Positions 35,144 through 46,400 of a stretch of DNA of 64,000 bases are shown here, piece after piece. The stretch's first letter is position 1; each line of letters starts with the position of its first letter. The stretch comes from Leptodontidium sp. MPI-SDFR-AT-0119. Its lineage: Eukaryota; Ascomycota; Leotiomycetes; Helotiales; Leptodontidiaceae. Where the stretch lies: NCBI GenBank assembly GCA_020726505.1, contig JAHLEZ010000044.1:124001-188000 (forward strand), read 5' to 3'. The notes below the pieces were generated by a model. The model was given only the letters and a program-made list of their open reading frames with translations, did no database searches and was not told the origin of the DNA. Position numbers and translations under genes: made by a program.

Positions 35144-36618
35144 TTACGAAAACAAACAGCGTGACAACCAAGGCCAGTATTCCTCGACACCGTATAAACC
35201 AATAACCTCCAACGCACGCAATATTCGATATATTCCGACGATATCAATTGTGGAGCCAATATCAACCATTCCCCGCAACATCTAACATGTTAGCAATCAT
35301 TCAAATGATGAATACCATCACTCACTCTAGTACAGCCATCCTCCTCAATGTAGCTGTAGCAGACCTGCCAATTATGCCCACAGACCGTCACTGAAGGAAT
35401 GGGCAGCACAGAATCCCCCTTTCCTGTCAAATCCAGCAGTCCCTCAAGTCGTTGGAACAGTGCAGAGTTCCATATCGCTAGTTGTAGCAGAGGATCGTCA
35501 CTCGAACGAGACTTCTTCAGCTCGATTGAAGAAAATAACGGCTTCTCCCTCAGGTAGTATGCTTCCGTCTGATTTATGCTCCAGACTTCTCCATCTGGAA
35601 GCCTCTTGAGTCTCTCTTTAACTTGTCGTGCCTCCTCCTTCGTAGGTTCAACAAATAGCCCGTAATCAACCCTCTTTCCTTCGTATAGGAGGCCCTCGAC
35701 ACCAGAGCCACGGGGAATGAGTGTCGTGGGTTGAATATTCGTGCTAGTCCTATATTATATCAGCGAAAGAAGTGAACGGCCTCGGGGTACGAACACATTC
35801 TCTACAATAGCTCTACTATTCGTCCGGGATATGGCCAAATCGAGCAGCGGTCTGACAACCTCTTCCCCCCAACTTGCTTCTGGCTTGTCAGATTCGAAGC
35901 ATATCCGAGCTTTTGTATGTATCCGTAAGATGTCCCTGAACATATCCTGCGCTGCCTCGTCTGCCACGTCGTCGAATAGGTCATCGTCTTCGGCATCGCA
36001 ATCGTCGAGATGAGGAGTCAGTAGAGACTAGAGAGGTCAGCCATATCGGTGCCATGTGCAGAGAAGACATACTCTGATTGAACCTGGCAGCAGTCCCTTT
36101 CCCCTTCGCCCAGCTCGCATCACGTTGTTGTTGAGGTTTCGCACAGAAGTGGGGACTTCAGTATCTGGATGTCGCATTTGCAGGTAGATTGTTGGCGGAT
36201 CGGCATTCTCGAGATCATGGACTGTTTTTGCAGGACTGCGACTTCGAGCTCGGGTTGGGCTTTTCGATCCAGACCAGGTGCTTGACTGACTCAACGTCGT
36301 TGCGCTTGTGAGCTTGACCAGAGACGAGGCTGATGCGTTATTGATTGACGCTGTGTATGCCGATTTCTCTTTTGTTGATTTTGCGCGACTGCTAGATCGC
36401 AGAGCGCGGTTTGGACTCTCCGGGTTCATGGCATCGGTTTCCAACACCTGTCTCCGTTTCTTCTGGTGGGGTCCGACTGCTGGTAGTGCTTGTCTTTTTC
36501 GACCTCGATATTCATAGAGGTCAAGATCGGCGGGGATCGAGACCATGCCGTCGCACGCATGTATGCCTTGGTTGTAAATATCTTCTAACCATCCATCAAA
36601 AACATTTCCTGGGGGCAT
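35144..36618 (-). pseudogene. PD-(D/E)XK nuclease-like domain gene, three exons, one in-frame stop
   Basis: Exon 1 36618-36073, exon 2 36027-35326 and exon 3 35281-35144 (1,386 nt, 461 codons). The introns are 45 nt (GTATGT donor, GCTGAC branch, CTAG) and 44 nt (GTGAGT donor, TGCTAAC branch, TTAG). The start is taken at MPPGNVFDGWLEDIY. Exon 1 has the KKRR patch and the Ser-rich linker usual for this fungal family. Exon 2 has the nuclease-like fold with Asp in GKRVDYGLFV and the E-x-K pair in SSIELKK, then SINQTEAYY. Exon 3 ends with GSTIDIVGIYRIL. A single TAA (35757-35755, in SLLSLI-stop-YRTS) interrupts the frame; CAA to TAA is a one-step change. Apart from that the gene looks intact, so it is either freshly dead or affected by a base error. 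The biological role of the family is not established. Confidence 0.75.
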
Positions 36619-36821
36619 TATGAGCTGCCAGGAGCAGGGGAGAGGTCGTGGATTGGTGTATACGATCAATGAATTGGAGAGAATGTCATTGGCGGAAAGA
36701 ATTCATTGTAAAGGAAGGTGGTTGCCCGAAAATACTGTCGTTCGAAATGCTGTCATTGTGACGGTGTTGGGTGTGGAGACCCGTTCGTGCTGACTCAGCC
36801 TTTGATAGAACCACCGGAACC

Positions 36822-37517
36822 TTACCTCAGGCACTCAGGCCATAAGTCGAGACTATTCCTAATACGGTTACTGCGGGTGAACTGCAAGTCACATGTGGAC
36901 CTCGACCAAATGGCCTGAGGATCCTGTCCAGATTTTTGGGCGTGTGCGGAGTTTTTTTCCCACGAAATGGACTCCATCTTAAAACTCATTTTCAACCATA
37001 ACCACAAGGTGTTCAGTCAATTAAATAGAATCATTCGATTCGCCCGCTTCCACTGCACAACTGAGTGAATTTTGGGCCATATCAGCCTGAGATTTGTGTC
37101 GTCAGAGTGCGCAGTTTAACCAGGTTATCTCTTCAATCCACCCAACCCGTCCAAAGTATAAGTACACTCCTACTAATTGCTCAAGATTCTGGAGTGGACG
37201 AGGTCACGACGCATCAGAGTTTTCCACAATATACAGGCATAGGGGCGGGACAAAAAATAGATGCCTAGATAGAGCATACCTTTATGCACAGCCCAGTGAA
37301 ATTGAGGACCAGTACAATGCGCATTGATGTGGCTATTGATGGATTCGCAAAGACCTGGTCTCCAGAATCGCGAAAAAAAGGTACAAAATAACCGCAGAGC
37401 AGTGTGCGTGTCGGACAGGATCCTCAGGCCGTTTGCTCGAGGAGTGTCCCAAGTAACGTGATCAAATTTTAATGGCACTAAACTCCTCTTGGAAATGGCC
37501 TGAGTGCCTGAGGTAAC
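36822..37517. mobile_element. 696-bp MITE with perfect 21-bp TIRs and 8-bp TSD (hAT-type)
   Basis: The left end (36822-36842) begins TTACCTCAGGCACTCAGGCC and is the exact reverse complement of 37497-37517. Both sides are flanked by the direct repeat CCGGAACC (36814-36821 and 37518-37525). A second perfect 18-bp inverted pair, GGCCTGAGGATCCTGTCC, lies subterminally at 36912-36929 and 37413-37430. There is no transposase. The 8-bp duplication fits a hAT-type transposase acting in trans. The ends differ from the 975-bp hAT family in this window. Confidence 0.92.
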
Positions 37518-38190
37518 CGGAACCTCGAACAGATCCTATGTGGAGGGTCATGTGACATCCATGGATGCTAGCCTGCGGCTCACACGAAGCCTTCGAAATT
37601 GATTAGAATATTGGAAAAATGTTAAAAGGCGCCAGAATGACGGTTGGTAAGTGCTAAGCGGATGATATCGACAAAGCTTCAGGCGTGGCGCACAGACAGC
37701 CGCAGACTACCCAAGCAAACACGTGACATAGTATCAAAAACAGCAAAGTGAGATTTAGTGGACAGTTGAAGAAACAATTTGCATATAAATACATGTCAGG
37801 AGAAAGCGCGTATTTCTAAAGTATACGTCTCCGTTTGGTAATTGGGCTGCTATTCAGGCTCGAAGAACCAGAGACACCAGCCTGTAGGCCTGGGAATTGA
37901 AGACTTTGAACACAAATTCTTTAACAACCTCTTGAACTAAAGAGATACGAACTTTACCTAGTCTTCGAATTCAACGAAGAGCAAAATATGAGCCTTTATT
38001 CATAACTTCGTGAAGAGTTCGTGAACTCTCGGCCTAATATAATGCCGACCGCAAAGATCGCGTATCGTAAAATTGGGGCTGCTCGTCATATTAATTACCC
38101 CGCCAAATCCTACTCTATCTTTGAATAACTCAATAATTATAAGATAGAGTTACTAAATATATTAGAGAGATATATTTCTCTATATATAAG
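37518..38190. other. Spacer between the two MITEs
   Basis: No gene recognised. The stretch 37.89-38.04 kb (TTCGTGAAGAGTTCGTGAA and neighbours) is similar to 29.15-29.30 kb, which suggests a shared repeat. Confidence 0.4.
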
Positions 38191-38993
38191 GATTACTCGT
38201 CGGTTTCCTGTTTTTTTTGTTTTTTTTTTCCGACCTACGCCAGTAGGTCGGTACCACCAACTTCGACATACCAGCAACTTCGACACGACGACTTAATCAA
38301 GGAATAACTTTTTTACTACTAATATGATCGACTTAAAAGTTGCACTATTAAATCCGGAACAAAATTCTGTATAAATCACACTTTAGATAACGTCATTTGA
38401 TTCACGTAGTGTGTTGTAATTAAATGGACTAAGCCAAAATTTAAGGTCCCGCGGGGTAAAAAACACGGAAAATATCACTTCTACGTCTAACTTCTCAACC
38501 CCTTTATGAATTTTAGTAAAAAAGATCCATGGGATATACCAATTAGACCTATTCTAATCGATTCCGAGATTTATATAACTATCACACAACGTTTGGTGGT
38601 GGAAAAGAAGTGGTTTCGTCAAAAATATAGGTTTCGGGTATCCTCGCTTATGTAATCCAATATCTAACACTAACTCAAACCTGTCAATGAACTGCGGGAC
38701 GTCCCGAGGTGCCAAGACCTGCCAAATCTGCACCCGAAATCTATATTCAGTTCAAAACAACGCATAATTAATTAGCCCTAGCCCTAATACATTAGTGTGA
38801 TAATTATACTTTCCACTACGGCGCATTTTTCTATGAAAAAATCAAGTCAAACGGATTAGAATTGGATTTTTAAAGTAATTAAATAAGCTGAAAAGGCCAT
38901 GTCGAAGTTGCTGGTATGTCGAAGTTGGTGGTACCGACCTACTAGCGTAGGTCGGAAAAAAAAACAAAAAAATCAGGAAACCGACGAGTAATC
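38191..38993. mobile_element. 803-bp element with about 95-bp inverted termini
   Basis: The left arm starts GATTACTCGTCGGTTTCCTG, then has T-runs, an internal palindrome CGACCTACG-CCAG-TAGGTCG, and two CAACTTCGACA units. The right arm is its reverse complement with only a few differences (T-run length, CCAG versus CTAG). The interior has no recognisable frame. No convincing target duplication was found. A related terminus fragment (AATCGTCGGTTTCC) occurs at 52713. Confidence 0.8.
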
Positions 38994-40190
38994 GTAACCC
39001 CCCTTTAATATTTTTTAGATTAGTGGAAATCTTCAAGAAAGAAGATATAAAATATTCTACTATGAGTCTGCGCTTTTACCCCGCTTTTCTCACGACATAT
39101 ACTTAATAACTTAATAACCCTTAATAAACAATTACACTAAATAGTAATAATTAAGTAATTCAGGTTTAGAGAAGTATTTATATTCATTTTTCTCGCTAAA
39201 CGATAAATTTGCGGTGTTATAGTTAGCTTTAGTGGGTTTGAGTGAATAAGTGCTCAAGAAACTCGATTCTATTTAGAGTTCCGATTGAATCTTAAGTATA
39301 CAAATTAGCTTCTATAAGTCTACTATTTAGAATATCTAATATATAGAAGTAGATCTCGCGATTAATAGCATTCTTAACTGTTTTTATTAAAATTAAAACG
39401 TTTGATTTAATTTATACTAATTCTAAGCATTTTTATTCTAGAGACTGTAGTCATTTCTCAAACCATAATTACTAAACCGTCTTTTTGCGTGATACATATA
39501 CTAAAATAGACGTAAAAATCAGAATATGCAATCACCGCGTAGTTATAAGAAAATAATCCCAAAAAGGCGTCTCTAAGATAGTAAAGTAAGGTATAAATAG
39601 TGGTATTAACAGCCTTAGCACGGCGCGTCGTTTCGTTAAATATACGAGTTCCTCCCTAAATCCTTTATTCTTTTTACATATTTTTCATCGTCTCAATTAA
39701 TAGATTTAAAAGAATTTTACATTAAATCTATCCTTCTTTATTACTTCATTAATCCTTATTACTATATTATAGTATTTATTATTTATTGCGATATTCTATC
39801 GTGGCTTTACTTCAAACTAATGCTCGTCTCCTAAACACTTATTAAGTTAGCTCCTCTCTCCTCTCTTTTGTTATTATAACGCTTTAATTAATACGTATAT
39901 TAAGGGACATAAATAGGATAAATCGCTATTATTCTTATGTCAATCGAACTCCTTCTCAGAATTCCTTCTTTACTCCTCGTCTATAGAGAGCGAATCGTAT
40001 TTTTCACGACTATAACTATATAGACTCTTATAGTATTAATTCACCTGCCACCCTAGTCACTCTAACTACCCTAGCGTCTACTACTAGTGCTAGGCTATCT
40101 AATGCTATTCTAGTAGACTTAGAGGGCGATATAATCATATATAAAGCCCCTCTAGGGCACGTGGACTAGGATTCGGAGGATAATGCCGAT
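38994..40190. other. AT-rich spacer, probably 5' part of the BED-hAT transposon
   Basis: Very AT-rich with no open frame. It likely contains the left end of the hAT transposon whose coding part begins near 40.1 kb; the exact terminus was not found. Confidence 0.4.
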
Positions 40191-41569
40191 ATAGAAGATA
40201 TTCCTTCCCTAACCTTTAATAGTACTCCTATGACAGAAACAGAGAAGGCAGAGGCTACTAAACGATAGACAATCTATAGGAATAAACATAAGAAAAGAAA
40301 GAGACAAAAGAATAATTACGTGAGTTAATTACTTCTATCCCAAAGTTTTTAAGAGTTACGAGGCATTTAAATTACTCGAGTATTTGATGACTTATCTATT
40401 TGCTAACTCGATCTTTTACATCTAAGTATACTACTACATAAAACGTACTGCGCTAAAAGGAAACTTTTACCTTGAGGTTAAGGGCGGTTTAAATATCCTT
40501 CAATAATACCGCTGGAGCTGCCTTAAATGCTCGAAGAAGTCAAGTAAGCGTCTTAAACTATAAGATGTATACGAATCTAAGCGCTATGGCGCCACTTCAG
40601 GGATAATAAAGCATTTATCTATTCACTAAATCACGGAAGGAACTTATACTGCTCGACTTCGCGGATATAGTCAAGGAGAAGACAAGGAGTCTTATATTAA
40701 GAAAGAGGGATGGAGTAGCAAGACGAAAACACAAGCTCGATTAACAACGAAGGAAGCTACTCGCCGATAAGTAGTCAAGACTCGCTAACCCTTCAGTGTA
40801 ATTAACACTAAGGAATTCCAAGAGATATTCAATGCGTATGGGGTACACTATGCTTATAAGAATCGATATACACTACGAAACTATATATACAATAACTTTG
40901 TTCTTAGACGAAATGCCCTTCGAATGGAATTAGAAGCGGATTATATTAGTATTTCCTTTACCCTTAATATGTGGACGACACCAAATCGAACCCCCATCTT
41001 CGCTGTGATTAGCTATTAGATATTAAAGAATTTTGAAGAAAGAGAAGAGGTTCTAGAGTTCATTGAAGTCACTAGGTCACATATAAGAGAGGCACTTGCA
41101 GAGATCGTTTTAAAGCTTACCAAAGAACTTAACCTTAGCTATAAGCTCTTTACTATTACTAGCGACAACGCTAGCAACAACAGTACTCTCTGCGCAGCTC
41201 TATTTAAATGTTTAAAGAAGACTTACGACAATAAGGATAGTCCAATTAGCAAGCCTCGCATACAATTCCACGGCAGATTTAGTTAGATCTAGTATTTTAC
41301 GCATATAGTCGCTTTAATTTATAAGGATATCCTCACTCACTTTAAGGTTAGCACTGCTAAAGAGGCGAAGAAGCTTCTCGACAGCTGGGATAAGGAATTC
41401 AAGTATAATAAGTACGAAATACCCTTAGATCCAAGTCGCAGTTCTATTACCAAAATTAGACTTCTCAATTTGTGGATACTACGTAGCTCTGAACGCGAGT
41501 AGGATTAGAAACTAATGTCGAAAACTGTCAAGCGCCGACTTATTTACGACGTTAATACACAGTGGAATT
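40100..41569 (+). pseudogene. BED-type hAT transposase, 5' part (interrupted by the copia element)
   Basis: The plus-strand frame reads a BED-like zinc finger (CLKCSKKSS ... GIIKHLSIH, about 40520-40630). It is followed by hAT transposase blocks: SISFTLNMWTTPNRTPIFAV (about 40950), LFTITSDNASNNSTLC (about 41150), and FHGRFS-stop-I ... FTHIVALIYKDIL (about 41270-41335). Stops replace Gln/Trp/Arg codons, a RIP-like pattern. The gene is split at 41569 by the Ty1/copia insertion and resumes at 49157. Confidence 0.7.
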
Positions 41570-41844
41570 TGTTGGTATCTAACCAAGGTCCGATACCTGA
41601 TATCAGGGTGACAAAGAATATAACAAGTGAAGTTTGATCAAGTATATTCCGTGTGTCCCTTTCGTACGAAAGGGAAAGCTACCTTAAATACATCAAGTAC
41701 TAAACCCCGTAGCTCGTATAAGCATTACTCGTACGAAACCAGGAGGCAAGGTATGAAACCAAGCTTCATCTCGGCCAGGAGAGACGACTATCTTTGGAAG
41801 CTGTCAGAGTAAGAGAATGCCCCTCAGCTAAGGCTATCCCAACA
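41570..41844 (-). repeat. 3' LTR of the copia element
   Basis: 275 bp, identical by eye to 48882-49156. Contains two perfect CGTACG palindromes (41663 and 41730), both in the longer context TCGTACGAA. Confidence 0.95.
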
Positions 41845-42349
41845 CTGGCAACTCTTCTTTTGTCAGAAGAAAAACTCTCCTACCTTCCTTCTTTCTCCTC
41901 TGTACGAAGTGCGCGCAACCTAGCGCATTATCCCCAGCTCCTCTTCTTCCTTCGTACGAAGCACGTGCTCCATGTGACTTCGGCTCGCTATGTTGAATAG
42001 TGACCGCTTTGGGAAGGAACGACTTCGTTCCTTCCTCGTACGTCTCTCGCCAGCTGGCTGCTAGCCTTTTCCACGCACAAAAGAGATTTTCTGAATTCCC
42101 TCTTCTCTTCTTCTTCTCTTCTTCTTCAACCAACAGCAACAACAGCAGCAGCAACAGTAAGTCCCCTTTCTCTTCTTCGTACAGCTCTCCTCCTCCTCAG
42201 ATATTCTCTGTACGACCTGAGATAGCCTCGTACGAATCGGCGCCTCTCTTTTCCGCCTTGCCTGCAAGGTAATCTGATTCGTTGTCGCTGTGTACTAACG
42301 AAAGGTCTTCCGTAGGCCACAACACCACCACCACCACCACCACAACCAG

Positions 42350-42570
42350 GTGAGTACTCTCCCTCGTACGAAGTCTACCCCCTCGAGACTAGCTTCGCAC
42401 AGCTGCTGCAACCTTAGTGAGGTGGTACTAACGCCTGCGTAGCCACACCACACCACACCACACCACACAATGTTAGTCTTTTTCTCTTCATACGAGCTGG
42501 CCCTTATCCCCAGGATATAGCTTCTCGTACGAACCTCCGGTCCTTTTGTCTAAGAACTAACATCGTATAG
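42350..42570 (+). other. Candidate intron(s) upstream of the opposite-strand copia gene
   Basis: A GTGAGT donor at 42350 and an acceptor TATAG at 42566-42570 with AACTAAC 12 nt before it. Another good donor, GTAAGT, lies at 42154 and an acceptor CGTAG at 42311-42315. These would define small 5' exons rich in Asn/Gln/Thr/His codons. The donor-acceptor pairing is inferred, not proven. Confidence 0.4.
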
Positions 42571-42634
42571 GGCCCTTGTTCTCTTCAACGCCGTCAATGC
42601 CGCGCTGGCTGCTGCCAACGCCAACGCCCATCCC

Positions 42635-43105
42635 ATGCTCATTATCGGCGGGCAGCAGCTGGGCCCGTTGTGTCATAATGCGTTGCAACAAACAGTCTTG
42701 GCCATGCCAGGACGTGATGTCGCCTTCGTACAAGGGCGCATCACACCCCAGCAGCTTATGACACATCGGCCTTCGTACGTCAATGCCCTCTTGATTCAAT
42801 CGAGAGGTGTTGTCCGAGCTGTTCCTTGTGCTGAATGTTCCCGGCGTGGCTTAACGCCTTTCCCTGACTGTGCTTCGGTTCAAGGTCATTTCGGGGATAG
42901 CTGTGGTAACTGCAAGTGGCGAGATCATGCCGCTCGTTGTAATCCCCCTCCTGAGGACTCATCGTCCGAAGACGGAGGTTCAGGAAACGAGAGTGACGAA
43001 GTTCAAGTGGTTGCTGTGCGGAGGGCACCACAGGGACTCATTGCTGGACCTGTACGAAGGGGCTTGATAGAAGATGGGTCCAGAGATGCTCCGATTGTCT
43101 TGTAA
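42635..43105 (+). CDS. Opposite-strand ORF inside the copia element, DUF3716-like zinc domain
   Basis: At least 156 residues from the ATG at 42635. The same frame is open back to 42571, where a CTAAC branch and TATAG acceptor suggest a spliced upstream exon; a GTGAGT donor lies at 42350 after a CCACCA run. The protein has VPCAECSRRG, FPDCASVQGHFGDSCGNC and HAARC. This PCxxC-Gx-C-G-CxNC-C spacing matches what I know of the fungal DUF3716 domain, and an acidic Ser/Glu tail follows. It lies between the end of pol and the 3' LTR, transcribed against gag-pol. The function is unknown. It could be a passenger host gene, a regulator, or an element-defence protein. No stop or frameshift is seen. Confidence 0.6.
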   Translation: MLIIGGQQLGPLCHNALQQTVLAMPGRDVAFVQGRITPQQLMTHRPSYVNALLIQSRGVVRAVPCAECSRRGLTPFPDCASVQGHFGDSCGNCKWRDHAARCNPPPEDSSSEDGGSGNESDEVQVVAVRRAPQGLIAGPVRRGLIEDGSRDAPIVL

Positions 43106-43475
43106 CTTCGTACGTATCTTTTGTGTTCCCTTTTGTTTGCAAGCACAATTCCTTCTCACAGCCAAGCTTCTGGGCATCGTACGGAGGCTCCCTTCAAGTG
43201 AATGGACTCAAGCTCATCTTCAACCTTTGCGCGGTGCTTGGGATAAGTACTTCGTACAGGAGCCTGTACGAAGGAAACCAATGGAGATTTCCCTTAATCG
43301 ATTCGTTGTTGGATTATCGTTGGACAGTTGGTCGTTAGGTAGTCGATCGTCGTATTAGATATTATTTGTTTGGTCGAGAAATGCATAACCATCGTTTCGT
43401 ACGGTATTCAAATGAGTGACTGAAATGAAATGAAAAACACGCATTTGACAAATGAAATCATCGTATCGTACGATG

Positions 43476-46400
43476 TTATTCCTCCCCTGGCTCTACTTTC
43501 TTTTCCCTCTTAACCCATCCTTCTACTCGTACTACAATCTGATTATTATCAATCAGCTTTTCCAAGCTTTTGTTCGGGTTTGACTTCGTCATCGCATCCG
43601 CCGGGTTGTCTTGACCATTGATCCATCGGATTTCTGCAAGTTCTCGTCGTTCGTACGATTGACGCAAAGCCATGATATCGATCATTAGCCGCTTCTCTTT
43701 CGTAGTGCCAAGCTTCACGAGGCATTCGTACAGCGAGAACGAGTCTGTACAAACAACGATTGGGATCGCTGGTATCTCAAGCCGCGACGTGATAATATCG
43801 ATCGTACTCTTCACCGCGATTGCCATATCAACCCCGTTAACCATACCGTAAATCTCGGAAGCTAAGACACTTCGTGTTACTCGTTTGCTCTTCGTACTAC
43901 TCCAATGAAATAGATTTCCAGAAAGAAGAAACGAGTCTTGATCGTTCGAATCGGGGTCGTCGTCCTCCGTGCCGAGAATCATTACGTATCCAAGCTGGGA
44001 ACTTAAGTCCTTGTTATTCGCAAAGGATCCGTCGACAAAAACAAATAACTTCGTACGATGTAAGTCCAAAGGAATATAGTTTAATCCTCGTCCGATGTTT
44101 TGAATCTGCCACTGAATGCGCTTATTCAAGTTCTTTACGTCGGTATCCTCTGGTTCTTGGAATTGAGCCGCAACTGATAGGTCGTACGAAGCTTCAGGTT
44201 GGCATAAAGTTGCGATATATGCCCCTCGAGCCCGTTGTTCCCGATACTGGTTCGTACGGTCCGGTGCTCTTAAGTCAACTTCAGCTAACTTCTCGCCTTG
44301 CCCTTTCTGAAGGATTTGGACGAAGTCCTTTCGATCATGCACGATACATCCGTTGAACGCGAGGGGTGATTCGTACGATAAACGATCCTTCGGTTTTGCA
44401 GAGAAACCGGCAATCCCGAGTTCTTTCTCCTCCTTCTCTTGGAACTCGTTAGTAGCCAAGATCAGGGTATCGTCCGTTTGCATTCCAACTACTCCAAACG
44501 GCATTCCTGGTTGAGTAATCAGAAGGCATGGATCGTACGAAGACGTTTCCATATGCAACTTGACCTTATGATGTGTGTCGTACGTCCCCCACCAGTGTGT
44601 TCCTGATTCCGGGATACCGTATAATGGCTTTCGTACGAGCATGATTGTATCCGGCGAGTAGTTGCTGGCAATTTGCTTTGGCAGTCTCGCATAGATCGTA
44701 CGATTCAGAAAAGTTGTCGACTGGACATACGCCTGAGTAATATCCCGAATAAAGATCGATAACCCTTTTCGTACGAGTGACGGATAGAGTGCCAGAATTA
44801 GTCGCTGACTGATCCGTTGAATCGTCGGAGACTGAGTGAGGATCTGTTCCTTTCCCGCGTCATTATACGCTTGGATCACGAGTCTGGATTTCTCGTACGG
44901 AGCTTCAGTTGTCTTCCCTTTGATTTCATTAACAAGCCGGGAATTAAAGATCCGTCCGCGATGTTGCCTTGGGTCGTATCGTACGAACTCAAATACGCCT
45001 CGAGCAATCAAGCTATCAATCTCCTTTTGTTGAGATTCTTCAAATGGAAGACCAGGGCTGGTGATCTTCCCTGCTGCTCGCATCGTACGAGATAGGTCTA
45101 AGTCGGATTGTTCTTTCCGAGTCAGGAAAACTTCTGGTGATCGTACAAGTCCCTTCTCGAGTTCCTGCTTTGTCTTAAACGGAATCAAGACAACTGGCCG
45201 TACTGAAGGAGACACCTGGTCTGATCGTACACGGTCCTCCGGGGCCTCGGCGATTTCTTCCGTGTAAAACGGCTTAACCACCGTCGTACGAAAGGAAGTC
45301 GGTCCTGAAGGCAATTGAACAACACACTCTTTCCCCGTGACCGATAATAACGAAAACGGGCCTGTCCATCCCTTTTTCTCCCGCCATACTTTCACTGAAG
45401 ATTGTAATGGAAGTCGTACGGTCTCGGTAATATCAGGGCCGTTCCTTATACTCTGAGCATCTTTGATCTTTCGTACGGCTTGAATCTTTCGCAATTCCGT
45501 CATTGCTATCCGAACTGCCCTTGCTCTAGTAAGCATATCCGCAGATGGTGGGTCTTCGTACGAAAGTCTAGGATATGCTCCGAAAACTAGAAGTGTTGGA
45601 ATCAGTCCGTTTGGACCAGCCGTATCGTTCACGGCTTTCACGGCCATTTGAAGGACTACTTCTTTTGCCAGGTTTTCGCTTCTCGTCTCGTCCCAGATGA
45701 TCTCGTACGATCGGCGTAAAGGGGCGTGATACCGCTCAACCTTCCCGACACTCTGATGTGCCTCGACTGGGACTTCCTTTACATCGACGTTCATCGTACG
45801 AGCATTTGCTCTGAATTCTGATGATGCGAAGTTCGTCCCGGCATCGTGTACGAAGTAATCCGGGGGTCCAAGGTAAGTATCGATCCAACACGTACGAAGC
45901 GTAATCCACGTTGTCTTCGCTGAATTATCCTTTAGGAATCGAGCGGCATTAAAGCCGGTTGCCTCGTCAACTGCTTGAAGGACTGCTGCTCCTGAAAGAT
46001 ATAAAATATCCACGATTACAGAGAAATTGAATTCGATATCGTCTTTTAAAGAGAATCTGAATCGACCTGGGTTCTTCGTATGAAGCTGACACTGTTCGCA
46101 GAACTTTGAGATCTTCTCAATCGTACGAAGGTTTGTTTCCTCGTGTCCTGCTCGCTGAAGAACGCGGTACAGTTTCTCAACTGAAGGATGTCCAAAGCGT
46201 CGATGGAGTTGCCTAAGCTCTGTTTCCGTGAAGTGCTGGTACATGAACGTGTCTTTCATCGTATGAATCATCATCCATGGATGTCCCCATTTTCGTACGA
46301 TCGGAATTCTCTTATCCCCTTGAATCATAATATTCTGAAGGTTGTCTAATCGTACACCGAGGGAGTCCATATCTTGAATACATAACAGGAACGGGGTATT

